From Chrysochromulina parva (lineage: Eukaryota; Haptophyta; Prymnesiales; Chrysochromulinaceae), in NCBI GenBank assembly GCA_002887195.1, contig PJAB01000452.1, forward strand, positions 1 through 26,406: a DNA stretch of 26,406 nt, given 5' to 3'. Shown here piece by piece: positions 1 to 8,730 of this stretch (positions are counted from its first letter, which is position 1; the number at the start of each line of letters is the position of its first letter). The position numbers and the translations under genes were made by a program. The notes below the pieces were generated by a model, which was not told the DNA's origin, searched no databases, and was given only the letters and a program-made list of their open reading frames with translations.

Positions 1-33
<33 letters not shown>
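1..33. repeat. Poly-C homopolymer at window edge
   Basis: The first 33 bases are all C, followed by GCAG and then open reading frame. It can be read as a pyrimidine tract in front of a 3' splice site (CAG at 35-37), as a poly-proline run in the same frame, or as an assembly-edge artefact. The splice reading is attractive because the exon behind it is clearly coding. Homopolymer length at a contig edge is unreliable. Confidence 0.6.
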
Positions 34-34
<1 letters not shown>

Positions 35-37
35 CAG

Positions 38-204
38 GCAACTTCACGCCGGGTCCGCCCGCGTACAACATCCCCAACGGTATCGGCATCCAGCCGACGT
101 CCCGCGGCCGTTCGGCACCGTCGTGGGGGTTCGGCAAGGACCGCCGTTACAAGGACAACACTTACGAGACCATCTCGCCTGGCCCGGGCGCGTACGCCAC
201 GTAG
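38..204 (+). CDS. SHIPPO/STPGR PG-rich repeat protein, last exon (partial)
   Basis: This is the C-terminal end of a protein whose 5' part lies outside the window. In the frame ending at TAG 202-204 it reads about 56 residues with two PG-rich motifs: PGPPAYNIP near the start and SPGPGAY just before the stop, with a SxxPSWGFGK segment between them. PGPxxY and SxGPxxxFG motifs spaced this way are the hallmark of sperm-tail PG-rich (SHIPPO) repeats. These occur in axonemal and microtubule-inner proteins such as the ODF3/CIMAP group, so a flagellar role is likely; it also fits IFT122 downstream. The exon start is set by the CAG acceptor at 35-37. If the C tract is coding rather than intronic, the exon extends to base 1 as poly-proline. 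Confidence is good for the family, lower for the exact exon start. Confidence 0.65.
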
Positions 205-1198
205 AGCGAGACCGAAAGCGCGGCTTACATGCCCGTCACGACGCCTTGCTGCTCGAGGGTGGAGATGCATGCTTCACAGTGAGGGTGGAGATGCATGCTT
301 CACCCCTCAGTGAGGAGTCAGTGAGGCATGGGGGACGTGGGGTGTGGCGTCCGAGGAGCAGGAGCAGTGGCGGCGTTCACGGCGGCGCCCGCTCGAGGGA
401 GAGTTTGCTCGTGATGACGTGACAGTGACGAAGCCGTGAGCGCCGAAGCCTCGGGTGTGGCATCCTTGGGTGACGCGAGAGAGGTCGCGAGCGATGAGAT
501 GCTGTGAGTCTGAGCGTGCTAGGGCTGGCGTCAAGAGGATACAATGAGCACTGTGAGCTCGACGAGGTTGGGGCCTGTGAGGTCAGCCCCAGAGAGCCAT
601 GGGCCCGATGATGGCCTCGGACGTCGGCGTGAGCTGTGAGACGACTTTATTGGGCGCATGTGCTTCAGATGTGCTCTTCATGTGGGACTGAGTGGAGACG
701 CTTCGAGTGGAGGAATCTGGAGCGTGGAGGAGCATGCCATGATCGCTGTCAACTGCACCGTGACGAGAGGCGAGGCGGCTGTGTGTGTGGTGTTCAATGT
801 GGTGTGTGTGGGCGCGTCAGATTCAACACGATAGAGGAGGGGCCGGACCGCCGTAGGCCGCGGTGCGAGGTTCGGATACTTGTATATGGCTCAGCCTATA
901 CATGTATATATCCATATCCGAGGATCGATCCCGCAAGCGGCCGGATGGCATCCAACTTCCAAGGATCCAAGCGGACGGCGCAACGAACGTCGAACCGCAA
1001 ACGCGAAACGGCGCCACGCGACGTTGAAGCGTCGAAGTCGCGCGTTGCACGCGGACGCGGCCTGTGACCCTGTGTGAGAGGTCGGGGGCGCGACACCGGC
1101 GAGCGGCGGCCGGCGGCCCGTTGTGTGTCTTCATATGAATGAACCAGGGTGAGCGTTTTGAAGGACCATGACAGTCTCTAGCTCCTTCCCCTGAAAGA
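205..1198. other. Non-coding interval, no convincing gene
   Basis: About 1 kb between the STPGR stop and the next plausible start. Open frames exist here but are short, mutually overlapping, Arg/His-rich and without recognisable domains. It contains the 23-base direct repeat (255-303), a GT-rich stretch near 779-812, and an A+T-rich patch (about 880-920) with TATA-like sequence and the palindrome ATACATGTAT. The last could belong to the promoter of the gene at 1199, but it lies some 280 bases upstream of that ATG. Confidence 0.5.
255..303 (+). repeat. 23-base tandem direct repeat
   Basis: The 23-base word beginning GAGGGTGGAGATGC and ending CTTCAC occurs at 255-277 and again, identical, at 281-303, a 26-base period. 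It contains the palindrome ATGCAT. It lies 50-100 bases after the STPGR stop codon, so probably in the 3' UTR or just beyond. No function is evident. Confidence 0.85.
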
Positions 1199-2425
1199 AT
1201 GCTGCTACCTCGAGGCATCAAGCCGACCTTACCCGCCGAGGCCACACCCAACCTTCACGCGACAGCGTCGAAGCCCACCTCTGATATCACGCGAATGTTC
1301 CTGCGCCGAGCTGCATCATCGGGCCTTGAAGGTTACATCGACGAAAGCGGCAAGGTCACATGGGGCAGGGAAGCCCTGAAGCTCACGAGGGAGCGCAGTC
1401 GGAGCAACATGATTGCTGAACACCGCGATGCGGTGAGCGTGGGCATGCACCATGCGCGTGCCGTGCGCAAGGCTGTGCAAGAGGATTTGGAGGCCAAGTG
1501 CGCCGAGACGGGACACCAGTGTCCTTTCTTGCAGCATCGTTCACCGCCGCCAAAGCCTCCGCCTGCACCACCACCGGCCAAGTACGTGGCGCAACGGCCG
1601 GAGCCCAAGATCATGGCGCAGGCGGAAGAGCGCGCGGCGGCCGTGGAGGCGCAACGCTGGGCCCAGCCCTCAGTGACCACGTGGCGGCATGCGCCCACAC
1701 ACCTGGGGACTCGCGCGACGACGAACAAGGCCTGGCACGAGCGCCTCTCTCGCTCATACACGGCGGCGTCGGCGCAGCGGGCGCTTGGAGTGCCCGCCCA
1801 CGTCAAGTGGTGGCGCGAGGGCGCTCAGGTGACGGTGGAAGGGGTTACCATGGACGGGCAGGTGCTGGCGGTGGCAGAGGTGGCTGCCAAACTGGTGCAA
1901 AAGTCAACGCAGGCGTGGGTGGGGCATCTGCGCGAGCCACACGAAACCCATGTCGCGAGGCGCACGCCCTCTCCTCCGGCGGACGACGGCGACGACGAAG
2001 AGGATGTCGACGCCGTGGACAATCCCACAGAGGTCGCGTGGTTCTATCGGCAGCCTGCGATCGATGCGCCGGAAACTCCATGGGTTGAATCCAACGAAGG
2101 CTCGGCAGGGCACTCTAGTGAACGCGCGGTCCTTGGCGACCCAGCGGCCCCGTTACGACGACCAGCGCCCGTCCTCAAGCCACCCCGACGGCAAGCGCCG
2201 CATCTGCCGAGTGACGGCGGCACGCGACGTGAAGTGCCGCCACTGCCGAGCGAGCTATGGACAGGCTGGAGTGCGACGCGTGAAAACGAGGAGTTGCACC
2301 GCAACCTCGTGCGGGCCTTTGCAAAACGGACAGACCGGACCAGCGCCCGACCGGTCAAGCTGCAGCGCTCGGCGAGCGCAACGGCGAACACGCAAGCGCA
2401 TGGCCGACCCATGAATTGGAGGTAG
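1199..2425 (+). CDS. Hypothetical protein, 408 aa
   Basis: An uninterrupted frame from ATG 1199 to TAG. I do not recognise the protein. It has a basic N-terminal third with the segment GYIDESGKVTWGREALK (about 45-61), a helical Glu/Arg/Ala region, and a proline-rich spacer (KPPPAPPPAKY, about 118-128). A second helical part follows (about 138-230), then an acidic cluster DDGDDEEDVD (about 255-264) and a Pro/Arg-rich, probably disordered tail. There is no signal peptide or membrane segment. Several other frames are also open over 1300-2100, as expected in GC-rich DNA, so coding status rests on frame length, reasonable composition and an ATG start. It converges on IFT122, leaving about 460 bases. 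It could be one exon of a larger gene. Confidence 0.5.
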   Translation: MLLPRGIKPTLPAEATPNLHATASKPTSDITRMFLRRAASSGLEGYIDESGKVTWGREALKLTRERSRSNMIAEHRDAVSVGMHHARAVRKAVQEDLEAKCAETGHQCPFLQHRSPPPKPPPAPPPAKYVAQRPEPKIMAQAEERAAAVEAQRWAQPSVTTWRHAPTHLGTRATTNKAWHERLSRSYTAASAQRALGVPAHVKWWREGAQVTVEGVTMDGQVLAVAEVAAKLVQKSTQAWVGHLREPHETHVARRTPSPPADDGDDEEDVDAVDNPTEVAWFYRQPAIDAPETPWVESNEGSAGHSSERAVLGDPAAPLRRPAPVLKPPRRQAPHLPSDGGTRREVPPLPSELWTGWSATRENEELHRNLVRAFAKRTDRTSARPVKLQRSASATANTQAHGRPMNWR

Positions 2426-2885
2426 GCCAGGCGATGCGCATCAGCGCGGAGGGGTTGGGCCCCGGCCCGCACCCGTGCGGGATTTCTGTGGGTCGCTCTG
2501 CTGGGCGTTCCGTCACTGGCGACTGGGACCAGAGAAAATTTCCGTTTTGAGAACTAGGGCGGTGTTGGAAAACTTCCGGCCTCCCAAGTTAAAAAACTTC
2601 CGCGCGGTCCCGGCGCCCAATTCCGATTCATAAGATTCGAGATGTGACCATCCCGTCCCACTCAGAGCGCTCCGGGCGTGGGCTCGGTCGCGCAACGACA
2701 GCACGACGGACAATCATTGCCATGACCTCTCACGCAGGGTCGGGCAGGGAGTTCGCAGCTCCCTCTGTCAGACCCGCGCCCCCTGCCCCAGTTGGACTAT
2801 TCGGCACGCGCAGCCCAACGCGGCGCGCGTCCTGCTGCTGCTCCTTGCCCAGCGGCGTGGAGGTCACTGCTACCTCCGCCATCGC
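2426..2885. other. Convergent 3' intergenic interval
   Basis: Space between the stop of the hypothetical gene (+) and the stop of IFT122 (-). It should contain both 3' UTRs and polyadenylation regions. The word AACTTCCG occurs twice (near 2572 and 2595) and a related AATTTCCG near 2536. No coding frame here looks real. Confidence 0.5.
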
Positions 2886-5800
2886 TCACGAGATGGGCGA
2901 GGGGGCTTGGAACCGCGGCTCGTTACCCATAATCGGAGCGTTGCGCGCGGCGACGGGGTAAGTGACGGCAGAGCCGTTGTCGGACGCGTCCGCCTTGGCG
3001 CGGCAGAAGGGGCACTTGCCGTTCTTCATCACGGCAAGCTCCCAATCCTCCTCGTGGAAAAAATGGTTACACTCGTGGCAGCAGACGACGGGCACGTCGG
3101 GCAGCATGTTGCGGAAGAACTCGAGCGGGCGCGCGCTCGTCGGCCACTGGAGCACAAAGACGTCCGCGGCGGACATCTGAAGCATCATCTCACGCGAGGC
3201 GATCGTGGGTGTGAAGCGGCCGGTCGGCTCAAACTCGAGCATCGCCTTTGTGAACGGGTCGTCAATGTCGACGACGCCCGCCGCCTCGGCCGCCTGTGCG
3301 TCGCCCGCGAGCGAGAGCGTCTGCACATCGGGCCCGTCGTTGCCCCACGGGTTGTCGGGCCCGCGTGGGCGCGAAAGCTTGCGCGGCGGTGGTTCGCGGC
3401 GCAGCAGCGTCAGAGCCTCCATCTGCGTCATGTCGCGCGATGGTGTGAAGCGCACTAGCGGCAGCAGCTCGAAGTTGACGAAGCTGCGGATACACGGGTG
3501 GCCGCACGCAGTGCATTTGTCGCCGTTTTGGTTGAGCAGCGGGTTGATCGTCTGGCATCGGAAGCACGAGGGCTGCAGCTCGTCCGCATCATTGGGCGGA
3601 CGCGCGCGGATCGAGAGCGCGAACAAGTCCACCGGCTCGAACCACGCGGGCGGCACCTTGAACGTGTTGAGCTTCTCGAGCGCAAAGCGCGCAAGGCGGT
3701 TGGCGCCGAGCGCCTTCGACTGCTTGGCGAGCGCGAAAAGGCAGTAGGCCTTCGACACGCCAAACGGTGCGGGCTCACGGAGCAGCTGGGCGAGGAGAGT
3801 GCGCGAGATGTTGAAGACGGTGTCCGGCGTGAGCGCGGTGAACGGCTCGTCCGTGTACTTATGGATCGAGTTGTACGCGTAGTACTGCTCGGACATACGC
3901 CGGCAACGATCGAACTCTCGCAGCACCTCGGGGCCTGGGCGCTCGGGCGCGGCGGCGAGGGTCTCCGTGGCGAGCACCCACAGGTAGTGGCCCGCGTCTT
4001 GGTACCGGTGCTCGAGGACGGCATTGTGGATGAGCGTGCGCAGCATCTCGAGCGACTTGGGCCCCTCGCCTGCCTGCTTGAAGGCCTCCTGGGCCTCCTC
4101 GAACCGGTCTGCGCCGATCAGCCACTGCGCATACGGCAGGTAGACCTTGGGAGCCAGCTTCGGGTGCTGCTCGATGAGCTTGAGGGCCTCATCCCACTGG
4201 CAGTGGTCCACCTGCAGGGTGAGCAACCCCTCGACGTCGCCCAGCTTGAGGAAGATATCCTTGGCGTGCCCGACCGCGGCGGGCTGCTGGATGCCGGCTG
4301 CCTTTTTGAGCTTGCTCATGAAACCACCCACCTTGAGCGCGCCCCCGAGCGAGATGGCCGGGGGCGGCGGCGGGGGCGGGGCTTCCTTGGCCGCCTTGCT
4401 CAGATATGCGAGGCACGCGCGCAGCTCGGCAGCCTGCGTCTTCGGGTCGAGCGTCTTGGACACGTCGGCAAGCTGGTCGTACCAGCCCTTACCGCCAAGG
4501 ATGTGAATCGCCTTAATGATCTCGCCCGCCGCGATGTAGGTCTGGTACGCGACGGACGTGTCGTTGGTCTCCTCCGCCCACCTCGCCTGCCGCTTGACGA
4601 GCTCCTGCGCGGCCTCGGGGCTGGCTGAGTGAGCGTACTGGCGCGCTTCTTCCCACTTGCGCAGGTCCGAGTACATGTCGATCGCCCGCTCGACGCGGTT
4701 CGCCTTGCAGAAGAGCCGGGCGGCCTCCTGCAGCTTGCCCTGGTATGCGAGCACGGTCGCGATGAGCACCTGGTCGTCATGGCCAGGCTGGCGCCGCTCT
4801 GCCTCGAGGCGCGTGATGAGGTCGAGGTAGCGCGTGTCGCGCAGCCGCACGTACGCCTTGCGCGACACGTCGAGGGCGAGCGCCTTGAGCGACTCCTGCG
4901 CGAGCTGCTTCCAGTCGGCGTCCGTCACGCCGAGGCAAGCGACCATGTACGCACCGGCAAAGTCACGCTTCTCAATGTAACGGTATAGAGTGGCCGACTG
5001 GGGCACGTCGATCGCCTGCAGCGCCACGTAGTTGAGCCCGTAGATGCGCGAGCCCTTGAACCCCACGACGACGCCCTGCATGCGCTGCTGGTGTACGGGG
5101 AACGAGCCGGTTTTGATCGAGAGCGTGCCGTGCCCGCTGAAACAGAGCATGTCCGGCACCTCGGTGTTCCACACGACGGCCTCGGCGTTCTGCTCCTCAG
5201 CAAGCGTCGCGCCGGTGAGCAGGTCGTACACGACGAGCGCCGCGTGGTCGTCCACAATGGCGAGCTTGTCGCGATGCATCGAGAGATCGAGACAGCGGAT
5301 GGGCGCCGTGTGCTTGATGAGCGGCACCGGGAAAGGGTTGTCGATGAAGATCTGGACGACGGTGCCGTCGGCGCATCCCGCGACGAGGCCCTCGCGCCCC
5401 GGCGGGCCGCCCACGGGCTTGATGTACCGAATCACGTCCTCGAGCACCCACTCGCGCTCGCGCACGTTGGTGAGCGAGTAGAGTTGCAGCTTCTTCTCGA
5501 CGCAGAGCAGAAAGTGTTGGGAGGTCACCACGAGCAGGTTGCAGTCGACGTCGAGCTGTAGGCGCTCGACGGGCCGGTACGCGATTTCGCCACCCGCCTC
5601 GTCGGCCGAGAGCTCGTAGATGAGCAGCCGATCGGGCAGCTGCACCGCCAGTCTCTCCTTGTAGATCGCGATCTTACGCACATACGAGCGGCACTTGATG
5701 CGCACCTTGGACTCCGTCACCATGTTCTGCACGACCACGTCGGTCATGTACTCGCGGTACGCGTAGCGCTCGCGGTAGAGGCCGTGCACCGTCAAAAACT

Positions 5801-6680
5801 TGAGCTGGTACAGCGAGATCGTGCCGTCGTTGCAGCCGATGGCCACGTGATTCGCGTTCGGACGCGGCACGCAGCACCATACCCAGTCATCACGCTCGGC
5901 GATCGTCGTCAGACGAACACCCTCTTTAGTCCAAAGGGTGGCCTTACGGTCAGAGCCGCCGACGCACAGGTACTCGCCGTTGGCGAAGTACGAGATGCAC
6001 GCCGGGTCGTGCCCGAGCGCGCGGTCCTTGCCGTGCTGCGCGCCCGTTACGTCGTAAAACGAGAGCGTCTGGTCCCAGCATCCGACCGCGAGCAAGTTGG
6101 GGCTTTCGTCGCGCGACGGGTTCCACGCGAGCGACCAGATGGCCGCCTTGCGCTCAATGGAGGTTTTCTCCTTGCCTGCCTTGTCGCGGATAGATATGCT
6201 GCCGTCGAACATGCCGAGCGTGAGGACCGTTCCGTCCACGGTCCAGCTCATGCAGCAGATGCGCGACGACACCTTATGCTTCGCCACCGACTTTTGCTCG
6301 GGCGACCAGAGCCCGAAGTCGCTCGCGGTGCCCGAGGCGAGCTGCTGCGTGACCGGGTTATACGAGAGGCACTGGATCGCGTCATTGTGGCTGTACTTGA
6401 GGATACCCTCCGCCTTGTTCGTCCAGATGATGATTGTCTTGTCCTCGCCACCAGACGCGAAGCGCTTGCCGTCTTTGGCGTACGCGACGCAGTAGAGCGT
6501 CTTCTTGTGGCCTTTGAGAGAGTGCAGCAGATCGCCATCGATGCAATCGTACATGAGCACGCGGCTCCCACACGCGGCGACGAGCTGCTTGCCGTCTGGA
6601 CTGAAGGCGATGTCATAGATGCACGACTTGACCCCATCGCGCTCCGGCACCTTGTCCGACCAGGCGACGAGAGCGCGCAT
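2886..6680 (-). CDS. IFT122: Intraflagellar transport protein IFT122 (IFT-A complex)
   Basis: A 1264-residue WD40/TPR protein of the IFT-A complex, which drives retrograde transport in cilia and helps import membrane proteins. Translation from the ATG at 6680 begins MRALVAWSDKV and continues into two WD40 beta-propellers (about 1-570), with tell-tale segments GHKKTLYCVAYAKDGKRFAS, HNDAIQCLSYNP and SDFGLWSPEQKSVAKHK. A TPR-like alpha-solenoid follows (about 570-1020). The C-terminus has two zinc-binding clusters: CFRC...CTACGHPC (about 1039-1063) and CCHEC...CPFC (about 1200-1226). Length and order fit IFT122. The frame is open upstream to 6800, but the first codon there is GTG; the 6680 ATG matches the family N-terminus. 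A poly-proline loop (about 765-775) interrupts the solenoid. It is intronless over 3.8 kb and divergent from the armadillo gene. Identity is very secure. Confidence 0.96.
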   Translation of the reverse strand: MRALVAWSDKVPERDGVKSCIYDIAFSPDGKQLVAACGSRVLMYDCIDGDLLHSLKGHKKTLYCVAYAKDGKRFASGGEDKTIIIWTNKAEGILKYSHNDAIQCLSYNPVTQQLASGTASDFGLWSPEQKSVAKHKVSSRICCMSWTVDGTVLTLGMFDGSISIRDKAGKEKTSIERKAAIWSLAWNPSRDESPNLLAVGCWDQTLSFYDVTGAQHGKDRALGHDPACISYFANGEYLCVGGSDRKATLWTKEGVRLTTIAERDDWVWCCVPRPNANHVAIGCNDGTISLYQLKFLTVHGLYRERYAYREYMTDVVVQNMVTESKVRIKCRSYVRKIAIYKERLAVQLPDRLLIYELSADEAGGEIAYRPVERLQLDVDCNLLVVTSQHFLLCVEKKLQLYSLTNVREREWVLEDVIRYIKPVGGPPGREGLVAGCADGTVVQIFIDNPFPVPLIKHTAPIRCLDLSMHRDKLAIVDDHAALVVYDLLTGATLAEEQNAEAVVWNTEVPDMLCFSGHGTLSIKTGSFPVHQQRMQGVVVGFKGSRIYGLNYVALQAIDVPQSATLYRYIEKRDFAGAYMVACLGVTDADWKQLAQESLKALALDVSRKAYVRLRDTRYLDLITRLEAERRQPGHDDQVLIATVLAYQGKLQEAARLFCKANRVERAIDMYSDLRKWEEARQYAHSASPEAAQELVKRQARWAEETNDTSVAYQTYIAAGEIIKAIHILGGKGWYDQLADVSKTLDPKTQAAELRACLAYLSKAAKEAPPPPPPPAISLGGALKVGGFMSKLKKAAGIQQPAAVGHAKDIFLKLGDVEGLLTLQVDHCQWDEALKLIEQHPKLAPKVYLPYAQWLIGADRFEEAQEAFKQAGEGPKSLEMLRTLIHNAVLEHRYQDAGHYLWVLATETLAAAPERPGPEVLREFDRCRRMSEQYYAYNSIHKYTDEPFTALTPDTVFNISRTLLAQLLREPAPFGVSKAYCLFALAKQSKALGANRLARFALEKLNTFKVPPAWFEPVDLFALSIRARPPNDADELQPSCFRCQTINPLLNQNGDKCTACGHPCIRSFVNFELLPLVRFTPSRDMTQMEALTLLRREPPPRKLSRPRGPDNPWGNDGPDVQTLSLAGDAQAAEAAGVVDIDDPFTKAMLEFEPTGRFTPTIASREMMLQMSAADVFVLQWPTSARPLEFFRNMLPDVPVVCCHECNHFFHEEDWELAVMKNGKCPFCRAKADASDNGSAVTYPVAARNAPIMGNEPRFQAPSPIS

Positions 6681-7150
6681 CGCGGCAGAGGCGACGACGC
6701 CCGAGGGACACGGTGGTCTTCGGTGGCCGAGCGGACGCGACGGGAGCGCGGGCGGTGGCCCGACAGAACCAGCGGCTCCGGCACAAAGAGCGTTGCCCAC
6801 TCGCGTCTAATCTTACTGGAAAATGAATTTCCGCGAGACGCCAAGGGGCTGGCCCTTGAGAAGCCGCTGCATTCATGGAGAAAAGTCAAGTCAAGTCACT
6901 TCATAAACAACAGATTGAAGTGACTTCACTTGACTTTTGACTTGAGTCCGCGTGTGGAGGCTCTCGGAACGGAATTAAATCTGTGACGGTGTCAAATCCG
7001 AACACTACGTGCACATGTGAATGGTCATGCTGTGGGACTCACAAATTGTGCCGTTTCTTCGAAACAAATTAGGTTTGTGTGGAGGCGCGGCGGCGTTTCG
7101 TCTTTGGCGAAGCATGGCAGCGCACTGGTGAAGCGCTTCGAATCGACACG
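6681..7150. promoter_or_regulatory. Divergent promoter, IFT122 / armadillo gene
   Basis: 470 bases between two head-to-head ATGs, so both promoters must lie here. The IFT122-proximal part is GC-rich and the middle is A+T-richer (6880-7080). It contains the long inverted repeat at 6881-6938 and the word ACTTGAGTCC just after it, which also occurs in the Obg/PIN-like divergent promoter. Transcription start sites cannot be placed from sequence. Confidence 0.6.
6881..6938. repeat. 23-bp inverted repeat with TCAAG/CTTGA pentamers
   Basis: Left arm 6881-6903 (starts AAAAGTCAAGTCAAG) and right arm 6916-6938 are reverse complements with one mismatch, separated by a 12-base loop. Inside the arms the pentamer TCAAG/CTTGA is repeated. 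As DNA it could be a paired binding site; as RNA it would form a strong hairpin. Related pentamers recur at 18739-18757. Confidence 0.85.
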
Positions 7151-7999
7151 ATGCCGAAGAAGAAAAAGGAGGCGAAGAAGAAGGAACCGGACCCTGAGCT
7201 TGCGGCGGCACTCGCCGGGCTCCAGGACGACCCGAACATGCCGACGAGCTCCGACGGCAAAGCGGCGGCGGCCTTTGCGCTTGGCAGCCTTTTGAGTTGC
7301 TCGGATGTGTTCAGGCAGGATGCAATCGCCGCCGGCTGCCTCGTTCCACTCGTGACCATGCTCGAGAAGGGCACAGAACGCGAAAAGGAGGCCGCGGCAT
7401 TCGCGCTGCGCGGCCTCTCCACGAATACGTGTGTGTACACTCTCCGCGGCATGCCTTTTGCAGGTAAGTTGTCCCCTTCGACGTATCCGGTGGTCGGTGA
7501 CAGCCCGACGGCGATCGTAAGCGCCAACGCCGTCGCGCCGTTGGTCGCGCTGCTGCGGGACGGCACGACTTGTGCCCAGAAGGAGCATGCTGCTGCGGCG
7601 CTGTGCAACATCTCCACAAAGGCGCCGTTTCGAGCCGCAATCGCCGCGGCAGGCGCCATCGTGCCTTTGGTTGAGCTCATTCGCAAAGGGCCGGAAGACG
7701 TGGCGGCTGCTGCGGCCTTCGCGATCGGAAGCCTCGCGTTTGGTTCCGCGGCCAACCGAGCCCAAATCATGGACGCCGACGGACGAAGATGGCTAGAGGC
7801 CTTGCTCGCGCGTGAGGTCGTTGATGGCATCGACATTGAGAAGCGGCAGAGAATCGTCGCGTACGCGCTGGGGGAGCTGGATCCCCACGTCGTGGCAGCG
7901 CGCGAGAAGGCGAAGGCGGACGTGTTGGCAGCGGCGGCGGAGGCGGCGAGAGCTGGCGATGATGGCAAGAAGGATGCAAAGAAGGGAAAGAAAAAGTAG
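7151..7999 (+). CDS. Armadillo-repeat protein, 282 aa
   Basis: A small all-helical scaffold protein. The ATG at 7151 opens with a Lys-rich segment (MPKKKKEAKKKEPDPE). Armadillo repeats follow: a first helix set around AAAAFALGSLLS (37-48), CLVPLVTMLEKGT and AAAFALRGLS (63-90), ANAVAPLVALLRDGT and HAAAALCNIS (125-155), AIVPLVELIRKG and AAAFAIGSLAFGSAANR (169-203). The C-terminus is a charged helix ending in a lysine run, possibly nuclear-localising. Residues about 94-123 are an insertion within one repeat, starting at a perfect splice-donor consensus (CAG|GTAAGT at 7461-7469). No nearby AG restores the frame, so I keep it as exon. An in-frame GTG lies upstream at 7079 but ATG is preferred. The binding partner is unknown. 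Confidence 0.82.
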   Translation: MPKKKKEAKKKEPDPELAAALAGLQDDPNMPTSSDGKAAAAFALGSLLSCSDVFRQDAIAAGCLVPLVTMLEKGTEREKEAAAFALRGLSTNTCVYTLRGMPFAGKLSPSTYPVVGDSPTAIVSANAVAPLVALLRDGTTCAQKEHAAAALCNISTKAPFRAAIAAAGAIVPLVELIRKGPEDVAAAAAFAIGSLAFGSAANRAQIMDADGRRWLEALLAREVVDGIDIEKRQRIVAYALGELDPHVVAAREKAKADVLAAAAEAARAGDDGKKDAKKGKKK

Positions 8000-8730
8000 C
8001 GTAATTAAAGTTTAAACGTGTAGGACTGCCGCGAGCCTCAGTCGACGTATACGTCGCGGTTCCGACTTGTCCGTCTGTAAGACCTTTCTTGGATATATAC
8101 AAATTCAAATCACATAGTCTTTATCAGCATATGGTACGCAATCTCCGTAAAATATAGCGGCTCAGATCGGTTGAGATCGCATTAGGACGCTTTTGACTTT
8201 TATATTAAATGTCTAAAATCTAATCCGCATACCGCGAGCTACCGGGGATTCACGAGCAGCCACACGTCGGGGGCGAGAGCGAGCAACAGACACGACATTC
8301 ACATTCACGTCCATTCACGCACATGCAGCCGCTTCAAACCACAATGGCGGGTACCAGGCGCGGGGGCGGTTTCGAGATGGGCGCCATACAGCGGCCCATG
8401 GAGCATGTGTGGTGCGGCTTCACTTTAGCTTCACTTGTGAGAAGGTCTTTTGGCGTGATGCTCAAGCAAGCAAGCTAGTTAGTCGAAAACAACACAAGTA
8501 CACCTAAACGAGCGCAATCGAATACCCCTGTAACCAGCGGAGTAGGAAAGGGTGGGCGGAGAAGATGATATGATGCTCAAGATGTGGCGGCTGGCGGATG
8601 AGGTGTGTTTTTTGAGAAATGAAACAATCTTGATGCAATGCGTTTGGTCAACTTTTGGAGCGTTTTGGGGGATGCGCACCACATATGAGATCGGATTCTT
8701 CGCGGGTTTTTCGCGCAAGGATTCGCCTTG
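8000..8730. other. Intergenic interval
   Basis: About 730 bases between the armadillo gene and the carrier gene (same strand). The first part is A+T-richer than the genes and presumably holds the armadillo 3' end and the carrier promoter. It contains a perfect 14-base palindrome, CGACGTATACGTCG (8043-8056). A 44-codon ATG frame at 8344-8478 has no recognisable features and I do not call it. No RNA gene is seen. Confidence 0.5.
8043..8056. repeat. 14-base perfect palindrome
   Basis: CGACGTATACGTCG, 44 bases after the armadillo stop codon. The central GTATAC is flanked by two ACGT-type cores. It may be a 3' hairpin or a protein site; no function can be assigned. Confidence 0.7.

Noticed and set aside
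193..227. ShKT domain (protein residues) of the 10423-12417 gene read as a toxin
   Set aside because: ShKT is a common six-cysteine module of secreted enzymes. Here it is embedded in a large sulfotransferase-like protein, so no toxin is called. Coordinates given are residues.
255..303. CRISPR-like array
   Set aside because: Only two copies with a 3-base spacer, in eukaryotic-looking DNA; it is a simple tandem duplication.
636..1251. Overlapping frames of 65-143 codons on both strands
   Set aside because: Non-ATG or weak starts, skewed Arg/Cys composition, mutual overlap and no recognisable domain.
6681..6800. N-terminal IFT122 extension beginning MGNALC, resembling a myristoylation/palmitoylation signal
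   Set aside because: The codon at 6800 is GTG, not ATG. The ATG at 6680 gives the family-typical N-terminus, so the extension is most likely untranslated leader.
5784..6923. 379-codon plus-strand frame antisense to IFT122 (also 3498-4628)
   Set aside because: Arg/Val/Ala-rich shadow of a strongly conserved minus-strand gene. Long antisense frames are expected from GC-rich third positions.
8344..8478. 44-codon ATG frame upstream of the carrier
   Set aside because: Too short and featureless to support; could be a chance frame or an upstream ORF.
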